Assembly: GCF_033118175.1 (NCBI RefSeq)
Contig: NC_083688.1
Location: 4,919,001-4,983,000 of the forward strand
DNA: 64,000 nt
Direction of reading: 5' to 3'
From: Dama dama
Lineage: Eukaryota; Chordata; Mammalia; Artiodactyla; Cervidae
Shown: positions 52,240 through 62,370 of the stretch, in pieces
Layout of the letters: every line of letters starts with the position of its first letter
Position numbering within the stretch: the stretch's first letter is position 1
Made by a program: the position numbers and the translations under genes
The notes under the pieces: generated by a model
The model's database searches: none
The model's input: only the letters and a program-made list of their open reading frames with translations
Told to the model about the DNA's origin: nothing

Positions 52240-52760
52240 GAAGCGAACACACCCTCCATGACGGAGCCTCGCACACCCGCCCTGCCCGGGACAGAGCCCG
52301 CCGGGCTCCGAAGAAGTTGGGCCGAACCGTCTCTCGGGGGACACCCCTCGGCCTTCGCCCCGGTCCTCACCTGCCAGCCGGCCCCTGCAGGCAACGATCC
52401 CCTCCGGGGACGGCCGGGGGGCGCCAGGGGCCGCGGCTGCGCCATCCCGAGCCCGGCCCGGCCCCGGCCCCCCGACCCCGGCGTCGCTCCCACTGGCCCG
52501 GCCGGCTCCGGCCCGCGCGAGCCGCGCCTGAGTCCCCGCAGCGCCGAGCTCCGCGCTCGCGGCTTCGGGCTCCAGCGGCGCGCTGCCTGCGCTGGGCTCG
52601 CTCGGCGGCCGGGCCCTGAGGGGGCGGGGCGCCAGGTACCGGCGGCGCGGGGACGGGGCGGGGCTTCGGGCATCCGGGGCGGGGACACGGGAGGCCCCGC
52701 CCCGCACGGGCCCAGGACACTGCGCCTGCGCGCTCTTGCCCGCGCCCGAGCGGACACCGG
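52240..52760 (-). promoter_or_regulatory. RAP1GAP: CpG-island promoter of RAP1GAP
   Basis: Dense CpG, with GC boxes (GGGGCGGGGC at 52621, GGACGGGGCGGGGC at 52651, CCGGGGCGGGGA at 52674, CCCCGCCCC at 52696) and an NRF1-like TGCGCCTGCGCG at 52721. No TATA box seen. Transcription toward lower coordinates is inferred from the good donor at 52370. The start site cannot be placed exactly. Confidence 0.8.
52371..52445 (-). CDS. RAP1GAP: Alternative RAP1GAP first exon, in-frame 25-codon start
   Basis: On the minus strand an ATG with good context (GGG ATG G) opens MAQPRPLAPPGRPRRGSLPA then GAGWQ and meets a strong donor CTGGCAG|GTGAGG in phase 0. Joined to the 49665 exon it would give GAGWQ-NTDLFEM, a 31-residue N-terminal extension with a complete GoLoco. 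Alternatively the exon is entirely 5' UTR and translation starts at M-I-E-K-M-Q. The donor is well supported; the coding use is inferred. Confidence 0.6.
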
Positions 52761-52852
52761 AGCACCCGGTCTGTCCGGTGCGTCCCTACTTGGCCTCCAC
52801 TAACGTCCTTCTTCTAACCCCTTTTAACCCCGTCCATCCTAAAGGAGATCAG

Positions 52853-53132
52853 TCCTGAATATTCATTGGAAGGACTGATGCTGAAGCTGAAACTCCAATA
52901 CTTTGGCCACCTGATGCAAAGAACTGACTCACTAGAAAAGACCCTGATGCTGGGAAGGATTGAAGGCGGGAGGAGAAGGGGACGACAGAGGATGAGATGG
53001 TTGGATGGCATCATCGACTCCATGGACACGACTTTGAGTAAATTCTGGGAGGTGGTGATGGACAGGGAGGCCTGGCGTGCTGCAGTCCATGGGGTTGCAA
53101 AGAGTCAGACACGACTGAGCGACTGAACTTAA
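52853..53132 (+). mobile_element. BovB 3' end with intact coding tail
   Basis: Starts TGAATATTCATTGGAAGGAC; 52866-53126 is open and encodes the C-terminal tail of the BovB polyprotein (motifs LKLQYFGHLM, GRRRGRQRMRWLDG and HGVAKSQTRLSD). It lies about 90 nt beyond the upstream edge of the CpG island. Low divergence suggests a fairly young insertion. Confidence 0.92.
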
Positions 53133-53239
53133 CCTCCTCTGGGTACTGTGCCTCAGGGCCTCAGAGATGGGCTTCTTGGGCTGGGCTTTGAAGTCGGGAA
53201 GGAAGCAGCGGGGATGGAAGGCTTAGCTTGGAGACAGAG

Positions 53240-53410
53240 GGGTTTTCTTGAGCACCTGCTTAATGCTGGACCCTTTGCAAGTCTGATCCTCTCCCCACAA
53301 CTCAAGAGGTAGGAGTGTCATCCCCATTTTACAGAAGAGAAAACTGATTCCAAGAGATAACGTTTGCTCAAGGTCACACAGCTAGGAAAAGGCAGAACTA
53401 GGAATCTACC
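53240..53410 (-). mobile_element. MIR SINE, reverse orientation
   Basis: 'GAGCACCTGCTTAATGCTGG', 'TCATCCCCATTTTACAGAAG' and 'AAGGTCACACAGCTAGGAAA' in reverse-MIR order. Confidence 0.85.
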
Positions 53411-53559
53411 TCCCTCCCCACCAATACCTGACAGAGGCAAACTGGTACCCTGGCTTCCCCAGGCCCCAGGCCCATACCTGTCCTTTACTGCCCCTGACCC
53501 TAGGAGAGGGCAGGAACAGGGGCTGCCAAGGCCCCATGCATGGAGGGGACTTCAGGATC

Positions 53560-53690
53560 TGTGGGTTCTAGCTCTGCCCTTGCTACAACTTGCCAGGTTG
53601 CCTTGAGTGAGTCCCTGCCACCTCTGTAGGCCTCAGCTTCCCCATCTGCAAAATACAAGGCCTCTGCAGGCCCTTTCAGCTGACCCTGCA
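53560..53690 (+). mobile_element. MIR SINE fragment
   Basis: 'GTTCTAGCTCTGCCCTTGCT', 'AGGCCTCAGCTTCCCCATCT' and 'GCAAAATACAAGG' in MIR order. Confidence 0.75.
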
Positions 53691-54159
53691 TTGTGTCTGC
53701 CACTCTGAGTGGGGGCAGGGCCGCAGCACCCCCTCCCCAGACAGATGCTGGGAAAGCAGTAATTGCTTCCTGAGTTGTGGCCAAGTCAACACCAGCTGCT
53801 TCGGATCCTACAGGGCAGGGCTGCCCACCAGCTCAGTACCCCACCTCTCTTCAGCTTCCTGAAGGAGTTGTTGGCAGCTACCCACCACTCTCCATCTCAG
53901 GGCCAAGGGCTCCTGGAAGGAAGGTACTGCACCTTCCTTTCCCCCAGACCTGGCCATGGGTCAGGCTGAAGCCCAGGAAGCCGGCGGGAACCCTGGAGAT
54001 GTGTGTTCCAGACACGGTGTAGCTTTGTTTTTAATAATTAACAGCAGCAAATATTGATTTATGCAGGCACTTTCAGGCCTGAGCGCTTCCGGGCACCCAT
54101 CAAAATGCAGCCAGAGAAACATTCATTCCCACACGGGGAGGAGGCAAGAGCTACCTGCA

Positions 54160-54392
54160 TCAGTGGAGATGTGTGTGTGCCAGGAGTGGAGACTGCGTAC
54201 ATGTGTGCCTGCAAATGTGTGTGTATGTGACTCTGAGAGCAGATGTGACTGTGTGTTCGTGGACATCCTAGGTGTGTCTGTACACGTGTATCTGTATATA
54301 CATGCATGTGTACACGTGCAAGTCTGAATACATCTGCAGACATGCGGATGTGCCCATGTATGTAGGTGTGGGTAGGCTGTATATGTAAACAG
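54160..54392. repeat. TG-rich degenerate tract
   Basis: Alternating TGTGTG, ACATGTG and GTACACGTG words over 230 nt; imperfect purine-pyrimidine alternation. Confidence 0.75.
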
Positions 54393-55374
54393 GTGCAGAG
54401 TTCTAAATCCTTGAGTAGAAAAACCCCTACAAGGGAACAGGGTAGGGGTGCCTTGGGTAGCTCTGTGTCTATACCAATGCGGCTTCCCAGTGAGAGAGAG
54501 ATGTCCCTTCTGGGTGTTTTCTCCTGCCCTGGAAACATAATGAGGCTTATCATCACTCAACTTCCTGATTGCAACTTTCCAAGATTACTTTCACAGTCAT
54601 CACCCTTTTGCAAAGCGGGCCTGGTGGGTAGAGAAGAAACTGTCCCCTTTATTTTATAGACGAGAACCTGAGGCCCAGGGAGGGGCAGGGCTTTGCCCAT
54701 TGATGCACAGAGGTCACCTGCTCCTCGGACTGGCTCCGCCATCAACATTATTAACGTGAGCAGAGCCGGGAGAGGGGGACAGAGAACGTGTCACAGACCT
54801 GGGACCCTTCACCCCTCCCTGGTTTGCTGGGGACCCAGATGGATCACTCAGTCTCTCTGGGCCTCGGCTTCCTTTCCTGTCAAAGGAGAACAATCCATCG
54901 ACTGTGTCTTGATCCTGGGGTGGCCGTGGGCTGTGGGACGGGGCGGTCTGGAGCCTGCAGCCATCTGAGCCTGTGTTGGCACAAATGGAGGCTTCCAGCC
55001 GAATTAGGCAAGAGGCCAGAGCTAAGCTGAGCAGGCAGGACTCAGGGGGACAGGCTCCACTGACCCTCATGTTTCTGATGGGAACACTGAGGCGCAGGGA
55101 GGGGAAGTGACCCCAGGCCTCCTGCCGGATGCTTACGGAGACAAGGACTGGGAACCTCACTTCTGAACCCAGCTGCCATGGAGTCGCTCCCTTCCAAGTC
55201 CCAGGATCCACACGGCCCAGTCTTGGGCTGTTGCCCAGGCATAGACAGCAGGAGAGGATCTCAAGGACCCCCTGATATAGTCCCTAGGACCTATACTTGG
55301 ACCCCCTTGGAGGTGGTGATCCCCCAAAAGTACACTATTCCTTGGCCATACACCCCTCCTGGCCCTTGTTCCAG

Positions 55375-55560
55375 GTCAGAGTTCTGGGCAAGAAGCTTGG
55401 CATATCCTGCGTCTGCTATTTATTGGCTGTGTGACCTTGGGAAAACCACTTTACCCCTCTGGGCATCTGGATCCTTATCTCGAGAATGCCTACCACCCAC
55501 AGTTTGATGACAGGACTGAGAAGCATGATATCTATGGACATGCTTTAGGATCTCAAAAGT
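55375..55560 (+). mobile_element. MIR SINE
   Basis: 'TATTTATTGGCTGTGTGACC', 'TTACCCCTCTGGGCATCTGG' and a MIR-like end near 55550. Confidence 0.75.
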
Positions 55561-55614
55561 GTACTACAAAAGTGAGAGCTTATTACCCTCTGCACTAGAA
55601 ATGCCACCAGACCA

Positions 55615-55865
55615 GGCACTCTGGTCAGATAACATGAGTTCTGGTCCTGGACCCATCACATCCTACCTGTGTGTCTTTGAGCAAGTAACTTAACCTCTCT
55701 GAGTCTCGATTTTCTCATCTGCAAAATGGGACTAAGAAGAGTACTAATATAAGTCCACAGTAGTTATAGTTTGAGGACACAATGAGATCCTGCATGCAAA
55801 ACATTAAGAACCCACCTAGCCTGTAGTAAATCTCAGTAAATGCTAGCGGTTATTACTGGTATTGG
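55615..55865 (+). mobile_element. MIR SINE, near full length
   Basis: 'AACATGAGTTCTGGTCCTGG', 'TTGAGCAAGTAACTTAACCT', 'TTTTCTCATCTGCAAAATGG' and 'AGTAAATGCTAGCGGTTATT' in MIR order. Confidence 0.9.
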
Positions 55866-56004
55866 ACACCCTGCAGAAGTTGTTTAGTTATCTATCTCCT
55901 AACCAGACCATGGCTCCTTGAGGGCAGGGTCAGTGTCAGATCGATTTCTGGCACCTCAGCACCCAGCAGAAAGTTGACACAGGTCATGTGCCGGGCAAAC
56001 ATTT

Positions 56005-56180
56005 GATTTCGACGATAACAACAAGAATAGCCTCATTTACAGGGCTTTTACTCTGTGCCAGATATTATGCACAGTGTTTTATCATCCCTTTTTCACACTT
56101 TCACCCACTCCACAGGGCTACTTACTCTGAGAAGCAGCCCTGCGAAGTGGGGTACTCTCATTACACCCGAGTTACAGATG
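56005..56180 (-). mobile_element. MIR SINE, reverse orientation
   Basis: 'CTCTGTGCCAGATATTATGC', 'ACTCTGAGAAGCAGCCC' and 'GAGTTACAGATGAGGAAATG' in reverse-MIR order. Confidence 0.75.
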
Positions 56181-56462
56181 AGGAAATGGATGGTGATGTT
56201 GATAATGAAGATAAGGAAGAAGAGCTGTTTGGCCAGTTTATTCCCAGCTGTTTGGCCCCCCCAACCTTGCTACAGACCCTGGTTCAACCTCTGAGACTGT
56301 GTTAGGTCCACCAGGGGTGAGGGGTGGTATCCCCTTGGGGGGCTAAACTCCAAGCCGCATGGACCCAAACATTTTACCTCTGCACAACAGTCACTGTTAG
56401 ATATCTCCTGGCCCTGGGTGGGGGTCCTCCAGACCGGGGGCCCTTGGGAGGCGAGCACCTAC

Positions 56463-56556
56463 CTTTGGGTGGAATGAAGCAGTCTGGGAGGGGACTGAGT
56501 CCACTCTTGGCGGGTCTAGTGCCTGAGGGAAGCGCTGGTTCTGCCCATCACTCCTC
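56463..56556 (-). CDS. RAP1GAP: Alternative RAP1GAP N-terminal exon (31 codons)
   Basis: Acceptor TTCTCTTCCAG, donor CCAAAG|GTAGGT, 94 nt. With one base carried from an upstream exon it reads RSDGQNQRFPQALDPPRVDS then VPSQTASFHPK, ending phase 0 to join N-T-D-L-F-E-M. It matches the N-terminal extension of a longer human isoform as I recall it (R-S-D-G-Q-N-Q). The upstream exon carrying that isoform's start was not found in 56557-64000, so a second, more distal promoter probably lies outside the window. Confidence 0.88.
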
Positions 56557-56929
56557 CTGGAAGAGAAGAAGAGTCTGAGGTCAGGGAGGGCCCCAGGTTG
56601 GGAGATCTGTGAACTTTGGGAGGAAGAATCATTCTCAGAACTGGGGGATGTTAGGGGGACAGATTTCAAGAAAGAGGGGAACCTGGGTTCCCCAACAGGC
56701 AGGGTTCCCCAATATCAGAGATATGGACAAAGTGTCCCTGTAAACACTCCATTAGGCCTCCCTAACCCGTACTCCAGCCAAGAGGATGTCCACAGCCCAT
56801 TCTAAAGATGGGAAGACTGAGGCAGGGGTTGGGGGTTACTGAAAAGGGCTGAGCCCTGACCTCTGGACTAAGCAAGGTATACCCATCCCTGAGCCTTTAG
56901 GGAGACAGTAGCCTTCAGGCTGAAAGGCC

Positions 56930-57155
56930 ACCTGGGCCGTTGCTATTATCAATGACAATAACAACAACAGACACTCACTGGGCCGACAATGTGCCAGGCC
57001 CCCTGCCAAGCCCCTCTTTCAGGCCCGAGGGCACAAGACTTGTCATCACACTGGTATTCCCAGTTTACAGGGGAGGACACAGAGGTATGCAGAGGTCACA
57101 CAGCGGGTCAGTGGCCGAACCAGCATCTGTGTGATGCTTGACCGACTCCAAGCCC
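56930..57155 (-). mobile_element. MIR SINE, reverse orientation
   Basis: 'GGGCCGACAATGTGCCAGGC', 'CCCAGTTTACAGGGGAGGAC' and 'GCAGAGGTCACACAGCGGGT' in reverse-MIR order. Confidence 0.85.
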
Positions 57156-58094
57156 AGACTCTCTGCCCACACCCGCACCCTCCCGAGGAAAGGGAGCAGG
57201 TCTGGTGAGGGTGAAGTCAGCTCCTGTTACCCGAGAGAGCCTGCCGACGAGGCCGCCTCTGGGGTCAAGGGGAGGAAGTGCCCAGTGGTTGCCGGGACCC
57301 AGGTGGCTCAGGGCTGGGCAAGCAGGCCCGGCTTCCACCCACCGCCGAGGGCCACCCTGACGTGGCGGCTGCCCCACCCCAGTCCCTGAACCAAGGCTGG
57401 TTCCTGGGAGGGTGAGTCATTCAGCCCACGGCCCCGCTTGAGTCAGGGCTGGGACCGCCACGCCCCAAGAGGGGAAGGGACTGTGGAAACTGGGCCCAGG
57501 AAGGAGACCCTGAGAAAGCTCTGAGTCCCCTCCCGGCTCACCTGGGCCCAGCTACGCAGGGAGAAAGGCTCAGAGGGACTGTCCATGGCCCCGGTGGGCT
57601 AGCATCTTACCCGGGGGGCCCACACTGGGCAGTCTTGACGCAGAGGACAGATGTGGTAGCGGTGACATTTGAGGCCCGTGACATCGTTGTAGGGGAGACA
57701 GTCCCAGGCACTTACCTGCTGCGTGACCTTAAACCTATGACGTGCTCCTCTCAGCCTTGGTTTCCAGAAAAAAAAAAATTGCATCCTACAGCCTGGGCAG
57801 CTAGAAGGTGTTTACTCAATGAATTCTTTCTTTGGCATTCATTCATTCGTGGTAAACTCTGCCTTCCCACATCAGGGTCTCATTAAGTATTTGTTAAACG
57901 GATGAGTGGGTGAATGAGTGAATGTTGGCAGTAGGAAGGCATTAAAGGTTTGTGAGAAAGAATGGCCTCCGCATGGGTTTCTGTAGATCACAAGGCCCGG
58001 TGACGTGGGGAGAGACTGGGAAGCAGGGGTGGGTGGAGAGAGGCCCGCAGAAATGGTCCAGACACATTCCACTGAGGCTGCCACGGGGACCCTG

Positions 58095-58182
58095 CAGACA
58101 GACTGAGTGCCTGGAACTGTGTCGGGCATATTACATCCTCACTGTTCTGCAGGGAGGTCGACATTATTTATCCCTCCTTTTT
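58095..58182 (-). mobile_element. MIR SINE, left half of a copy split by a CHR-2 insertion
   Basis: 'GGAACTGTGTCGGGCATATT' and 'CCTCACTGTTCTGCAGGGAG'; the other half resumes at 58390 with TTTTTTACAGATGGAAGAAC. Confidence 0.65.
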
Positions 58183-58385
58183 TTATATGTACTTTTTTTT
58201 GGCTGCATTGGGTCTGAGTGGCAGCGCACAGGATCCTCGATCTTCCTTGCAGCATGCAGTATCTTTAGGGTGTCATGCAAACTCTTATTTGCGGGATGTG
58301 GGATCTAGCTCCCTGACCAAGGATTGAACCCCCCCTCTGCATTGGGAGCGTGAAGCCTTAGCCACTAAACCACCAGAGGTTTGTA
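58183..58385 (-). mobile_element. CHR-2 type SINE, reverse orientation
   Basis: 'TTTTTTTGGCTGCATTGGGT', 'GGGATCTAGCTCCCTGACCA', 'GGATTGAACCCC' and a reversed head ending ACCACCAGAGG. Nested in a MIR. Confidence 0.88.
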
Positions 58386-58389
58386 AACC

Positions 58390-58505
58390 AAAAGGGGTTT
58401 GTAAAAAAAAAAAACCCTTTTTTACAGATGGAAGAACTAAAGCTCAGAGAAATGAAGCCACATCGCTGAGCAGGTGACAGAGCCAGAATTTAAAGCCCAT
58501 GCCCT
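58390..58505 (-). mobile_element. MIR SINE, right half of the split copy
   Basis: 'TTTTTTACAGATGGAAGAAC', 'GCTCAGAGAAATGAAGCCAC' and 'AGAGCCAGAATTTAAAGCCC' in reverse-MIR order. Confidence 0.7.
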
Positions 58506-59094
58506 AGACCGATCAGGGCCAGTGCCAGCAGGATGGACAGCAGAACCTGGAAGTCCGAGAGTTGAAGCCAGGGGATGCTGGGTCCCCTTGACCGTGAGGA
58601 CCACTGTGCTGGGAGCTCTGGCTGCCAAGGGGAGGTGTCTGCCCATGACTGAGTTAGTCTGATGCACTCCTGTCTGATGCTTCCCACACTCCAAGGCTCC
58701 GGCTGTGGCCACTGCCGGTCAGCCCGGCAGCAGCTCCCTAACACGCTCCTCTTCTAGCGCCGGCCTCAGTTCCCCGTGTCCCGCTGCCTCTCTCGCTCAG
58801 GACTGTCACGCTGGCACAGTCCTTGGTAGGTCTCTCAAGGCAGGCGGGCTCTGGCTTCTGCCGGAGCCCCTCAGCTCTCCGCTTCCTGGCAGGCCTGAGT
58901 CTCCCCCCACCGGCAACTCCTCCACCTACAAGGTCACTGCCAAGGCCCTAAGACGCCGGGTCCAGGAGGGCCTCCGGGATGAGGACGGAGCAGGAGGTCT
59001 GAGGCGCTCAGCCCTGCCTGCCCCCACCCATCCCAGCCCTGCAGGGATTCAAAGACCATAAAAACCAAAGCCATAGCCTCCCTGTGTCTTCCGT

Positions 59095-59141
59095 GATTTT
59101 TCTTAATCCTCACAGCTCCCTGAAGAGGCAGGTGCTCAAAA
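59095..59141 (-). mobile_element. MIR SINE, left part before a nested CHR-2
   Basis: 'TTCTTAATCCTCACAGCTCC' and 'AAGAGGCAGGTGCTC'; continues after the insertion at 59344 with CCACAAGGAAACTGAGG. Confidence 0.7.
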
Positions 59142-59153
59142 ACTACCTGCTTT

Positions 59154-59331
59154 TTTTATTTTTTTTAAATATTTATTTTATTTACGTGGCTGCTCCAGGT
59201 CTCAGTTGCAGCACACGGGACCTTTAGTTGCGGCCCGTGGGATCTAGTCCCCTGACCCAGAGATCGAACCCCGGCCCCCTGCACTGGGAGTGTGGAGTCG
59301 TAACCACTGGATCACCAGGAAAGTCCCCCAC
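59154..59331 (-). mobile_element. CHR-2 type SINE with clear target-site duplication
   Basis: T-rich start, 'GGCTGCTCCAGGTCTCAGTT', 'GGGATCTAGTCCCCTGACCC' and the reversed head ending AGGAAAGTCCCC. Flanked by ACTACCTGCTTT at 59142-59153 and 59332-59343. Confidence 0.93.
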
Positions 59332-59343
59332 ACTACCTGCTTT

Positions 59344-59450
59344 GCACCACAAGGAAACTGAGGTTCACAAAGGATACACTAGTGTGCCCAAGGTCATGCA
59401 GTTAATGAGGCAGAACAGGCATTTGAACCCAGGCTTGTCACTCCAGAGCC
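59344..59450 (-). mobile_element. MIR SINE, right part after the nested CHR-2
   Basis: 'CCACAAGGAAACTGAGGTTC', 'CCCAAGGTCATGCAGTTAAT' and 'GCATTTGAACCCAGGCTTGT' in reverse-MIR order. Confidence 0.85.
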
Positions 59451-59758
59451 AAGGATCTGGACTTCGGCGCATGGGCGACCAGGCCTGTGGACCCAGCAGG
59501 TTGGATCAGTGAAGGAAGAGTAACAGTAACAATAGCAACGGCAGCCAGTGCCGATACAGGACGAACGGTGCAGACCCTGCTGAAATGGCTTCACTCGTAT
59601 CCCCTCATTTAATCCTCATCTTTCAGAGGAGGCAAGTGAGACACGGAGGTTAAGCAGCAGGTCCGAGGTTAGGCTGAGGCTAAGTGAAATACAGAGGATC
59701 CGAACCCCTGAACCTCGGATTGAGATGCTGCCCTCATGCTCCACTATACTATCAGCCC

Positions 59759-59862
59759 ACCCCAGTGCTCTTGCCTGGAGAATTCCAGGGACAGAGGAGC
59801 CCAGTGAGCTGCAGTCCATGGCGTTGCAAACAGTCAGACATGATTGAGCGACCAGCACAGTC
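59759..59862 (+). mobile_element. Bov-tA SINE 3' fragment
   Basis: 'CCCCAGTGCTCTTGCCTGGA' to 'AGTCAGACATGATTGAGCGA'; head missing. Inserted in MIR-derived sequence (59540-59745). Confidence 0.88.
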
Positions 59863-60229
59863 GCTCATAGTAAACAGCCGTTGCTCAATAAATACCTTTG
59901 GAGAAATGAATAAACCCAGCCGCTTGCCTCCCTTCTGCCGGCCTGATGCTTCCTCCTCCTCCTCCTCTCATCCTTCCTCACCTCTCACACACTCCTTCCC
60001 CACCTTCCCCGCCCACCCTTCCTTCTCCTCTGCCTGTGATCTCTGCATTCCTCCTTCTGTTTGGTCGTTCTCCTCCCTCTCATGAACCTGAATCTCTCTG
60101 TCCCTCCCCTCGCCCTCCCATCGCACCCTTGTCTCCTCCTGGTCTCCATCGTTTTGTTCACATGCAGCCCCCAGTCTCTGCCCCTCCCTACTTCTCTGGA
60201 AGCCTTCCTGACCCTATGGCCTGGCTCAG

Positions 60230-60367
60230 TTTATTTTTTATTTATTCTTTAATTTTTTGACCATGCCACATGGCATGTGGGATCTTAGTTCCCCAGCCAG
60301 GGACTGAACCTGTGCCTCTTGCAGTGGGAGCACAGCGTTTTAACCACTGAGCTGCCAGGGAAGTCCC
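60230..60367 (-). mobile_element. CHR-2 type SINE with target-site duplication
   Basis: 'TTTTTGACCATGCCACATGG', 'TCTTAGTTCCCCAGCCAGGG' and a reversed head ending GCCAGGGAAGTCCC. Flanked by CCTGGCTCAG at 60220-60229 and 60368-60377. Confidence 0.9.
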
Positions 60368-61648
60368 CCTGGCTCAGCTTAAAAATGCTTTACCTTCCTC
60401 CCACACACGCAGCGGCTGGGAGGCGCCCGGGGCTGGCGGGGGACACGGGGAACTCGCCCCACTTCTCCTTTCTCCCGGCCAGGACCGCAGTCACATCTGC
60501 ACAGCGCTCTGCAGTTTGCACAGGCGCTGTCTCAAGCCCCACGGCAGCTTTGTGAGGTTGCGTTACTATCAGCCTTCTTCCAGATAAGAAAACTGAGGCT
60601 CGGAGAGGTTAAGGGGCAAGCCCAAGGTCACACCGGGGAAAGGGCAGCGCCAGGGTTTCCTCTAGCTCAGGCTTCTGCTGCTGCTCGCAAGGCAGGCTGT
60701 CCCCAGGGACTGGGCAAGTCACCAGCCCCCAGCGGCCCCCCCATCGCAGCCCCTGGTTCCGGCCGCGGCCAAGCATCTTCCCGCTCCAATCCTGGCCTGT
60801 CTGGCCTGGACACCTGCCTGCAGGGACAGGACATTCCTGGACACAGTAACAGGCAGGAGCCAGAAAGGAGATGACTTGCCCAAGGTCACACAGAGAGCCG
60901 TAGCCAGCCTGGAGTCCAGGTACCTTCCGGGGTCACCTTCAGGCCCTACAGGTGTGTGGCCTGCAGCCAGCTGGCTCCGGCTCCCCTCCCCCTCGGCGTG
61001 CCCGTCTCCCCCTTTGAAAGGGTGCGGCGGGCTCCCAGGCGGGATGGGCCAGGCCGGAAGCCTGGCGACAGCTCCCGGGTTTCTTGGCAACTGTCACTGC
61101 ACCGCCTCCCGCTCCCTTATCTCCACGTCGAGGTAACAATAATAATTGCGGTGTCGTGAGTGCAGCTCTCTGTACTTTTCAAAAGCCCTCTTTATCTGCT
61201 CACGCCTGGGAGTCTCAAGCGGAACTGGAGCGGGAGATAAGGCAGTCACTAGGATCCTCCACTCCCAGAAGGGTAAACTGAGGCTCAGAGAGGTTAAACA
61301 ACCATTTGGAAGTCACCCAGCAAGGCGGGAGGAGCTGGGGAGCCAGAACCAGGCCGCCCCCAGTCCAGGGCCCCAGATGCTGCACTGGGCTGGGGCGGGG
61401 GTGCGTTTTAGGGCGGAATCCACACACTGCAAAACTCAGGTCAGACCCAGAGTGACCGGGGAGATGGGAGAGGCGGAGGACAGGGGACTAGATGCTGCCC
61501 TGGTCGCTTCCCACCTGTTAACCAGCTGGAGAGCTGGGTTGGGGGGGGGCGGGCAGGGGGTTCCGTCTTTTTCTTTAACCTATAAAATGAGAGAGGATGT
61601 AGCCACCTCCTAAGCCACGGATTAGAGTAAGCCCGGCAGAAGTAGCGG

Positions 61649-61671
61649 TATTATTATTACTATTATTATTA
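61649..61671. repeat. (ATT)n microsatellite
   Basis: TATTATTATTACTATTATTATTA with one interruption. Confidence 0.85.
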
Positions 61672-61999
61672 GACACTGTCGCAGACAGCCCCGCCCTTCA
61701 GGGCACCAGATAGGTGGCTGGGGTATCTGGTGAGGAGGACTTGGCCCTTCAGACATCCAGCAAGAACTGCCCCAAATGGAGCCCCCTGCACCCCCCATGG
61801 TGGGCCTGGCCCCTGCGGACTCGCCCAGCCTCATCCCCACACACCCCCACTTCCTGCCCTCACCTGGCTGGGCTGCAGGCAGCTTTTAAAGACAAGCCAC
61901 ACCGCTTCCCGCTTCCCACCGCCGAGCCTCTGCACAGGCTTCGCCCTTTGCCGGGAGCTCCTTTTTCCTTCTTTTCTGCCTGATAAACTATCCAGGCTC

Positions 62000-62370
62000 T
62001 AAAATTCAGTTGATGATACAGGTGAACCTATTTATGGGTTCAGGGCAAGAGTAGAAACATAGATGCAGAGAACGGACGCCCGTGGACACACGGGTCCCAC
62101 ATGGGAGGGGGGACAGGTTGGGAGAACACACTGACATGCACATCCACCACGTGTAAAACAGAGAGCTGGTGGAAAGCTGCTGAAGGGAACAGGGAGCCCA
62201 ACCGGGGCTGTGATGACCTGGGGGTGGGGGGGTGGCTTGTGAAGGGTGGGAGGGAGGTTCACAGGGATATACCTACCCGACTGAGGCCGCTGTACTGCAG
62301 AAATGAACACAACACTGCAGAGCAATTATACTCCAATACAAAATAATAATCATAAATGGAAAAAAAATAA
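62000..62370 (+). mobile_element. L1 LINE 3' end
   Basis: 'GGGCAAGAGTAGAAACATAG', 'TGTAAAACAGAGAGCTGGTG', 'GCAGAAATGAACACAACACT' and 'CAATTATACTCCAATACAAA' in the order of the ruminant L1 3' UTR, ending in an A-rich tail. Confidence 0.85.

Larger units (their letters stand above)
49666..56462 (-). other. RAP1GAP: RAP1GAP 5' introns, 6.8 kb
   Basis: Contains CA-rich degenerate repeats (50200-50870, 51120-51960), a Bov-tA SINE (50888), a (CA)15 tract (52070), the CpG-island promoter (52240-52760), a BovB tail (52853), MIR copies and a TG-rich tract (54160-54392). Confidence 0.7.
25660..56556 (-). other. RAP1GAP: RAP1GAP gene (minus strand), 3' end to the alternative exon at 56463
   Basis: Rap1 GTPase-activating protein: it stimulates GTP hydrolysis on Rap1 through a catalytic asparagine and so opposes integrin and cadherin adhesion signalling; its N-terminal GoLoco motif binds G-alpha-i/o/z. 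From the ATG in exon 49630-49665 the exons read through 21 coding exons with every split codon completed, ending after exactly 663 codons, the length of the common human isoform as I know it. Layout: GoLoco residues at the start, the RapGAP domain roughly 75-415, then a Ser-rich regulatory tail. No frameshift is seen. Two N-terminal alternatives (52371-52445 and 56463-56556), one extra candidate cassette exon (33396-33473) and a possible extra 3' exon (to 26668) are listed separately. Confidence 0.97.

Noticed and set aside
52258..52803. Open frame of 181 codons (+) antisense to the CpG island
   Set aside because: CpG-island composition explains the lack of stops; there is no start or splice context of its own.
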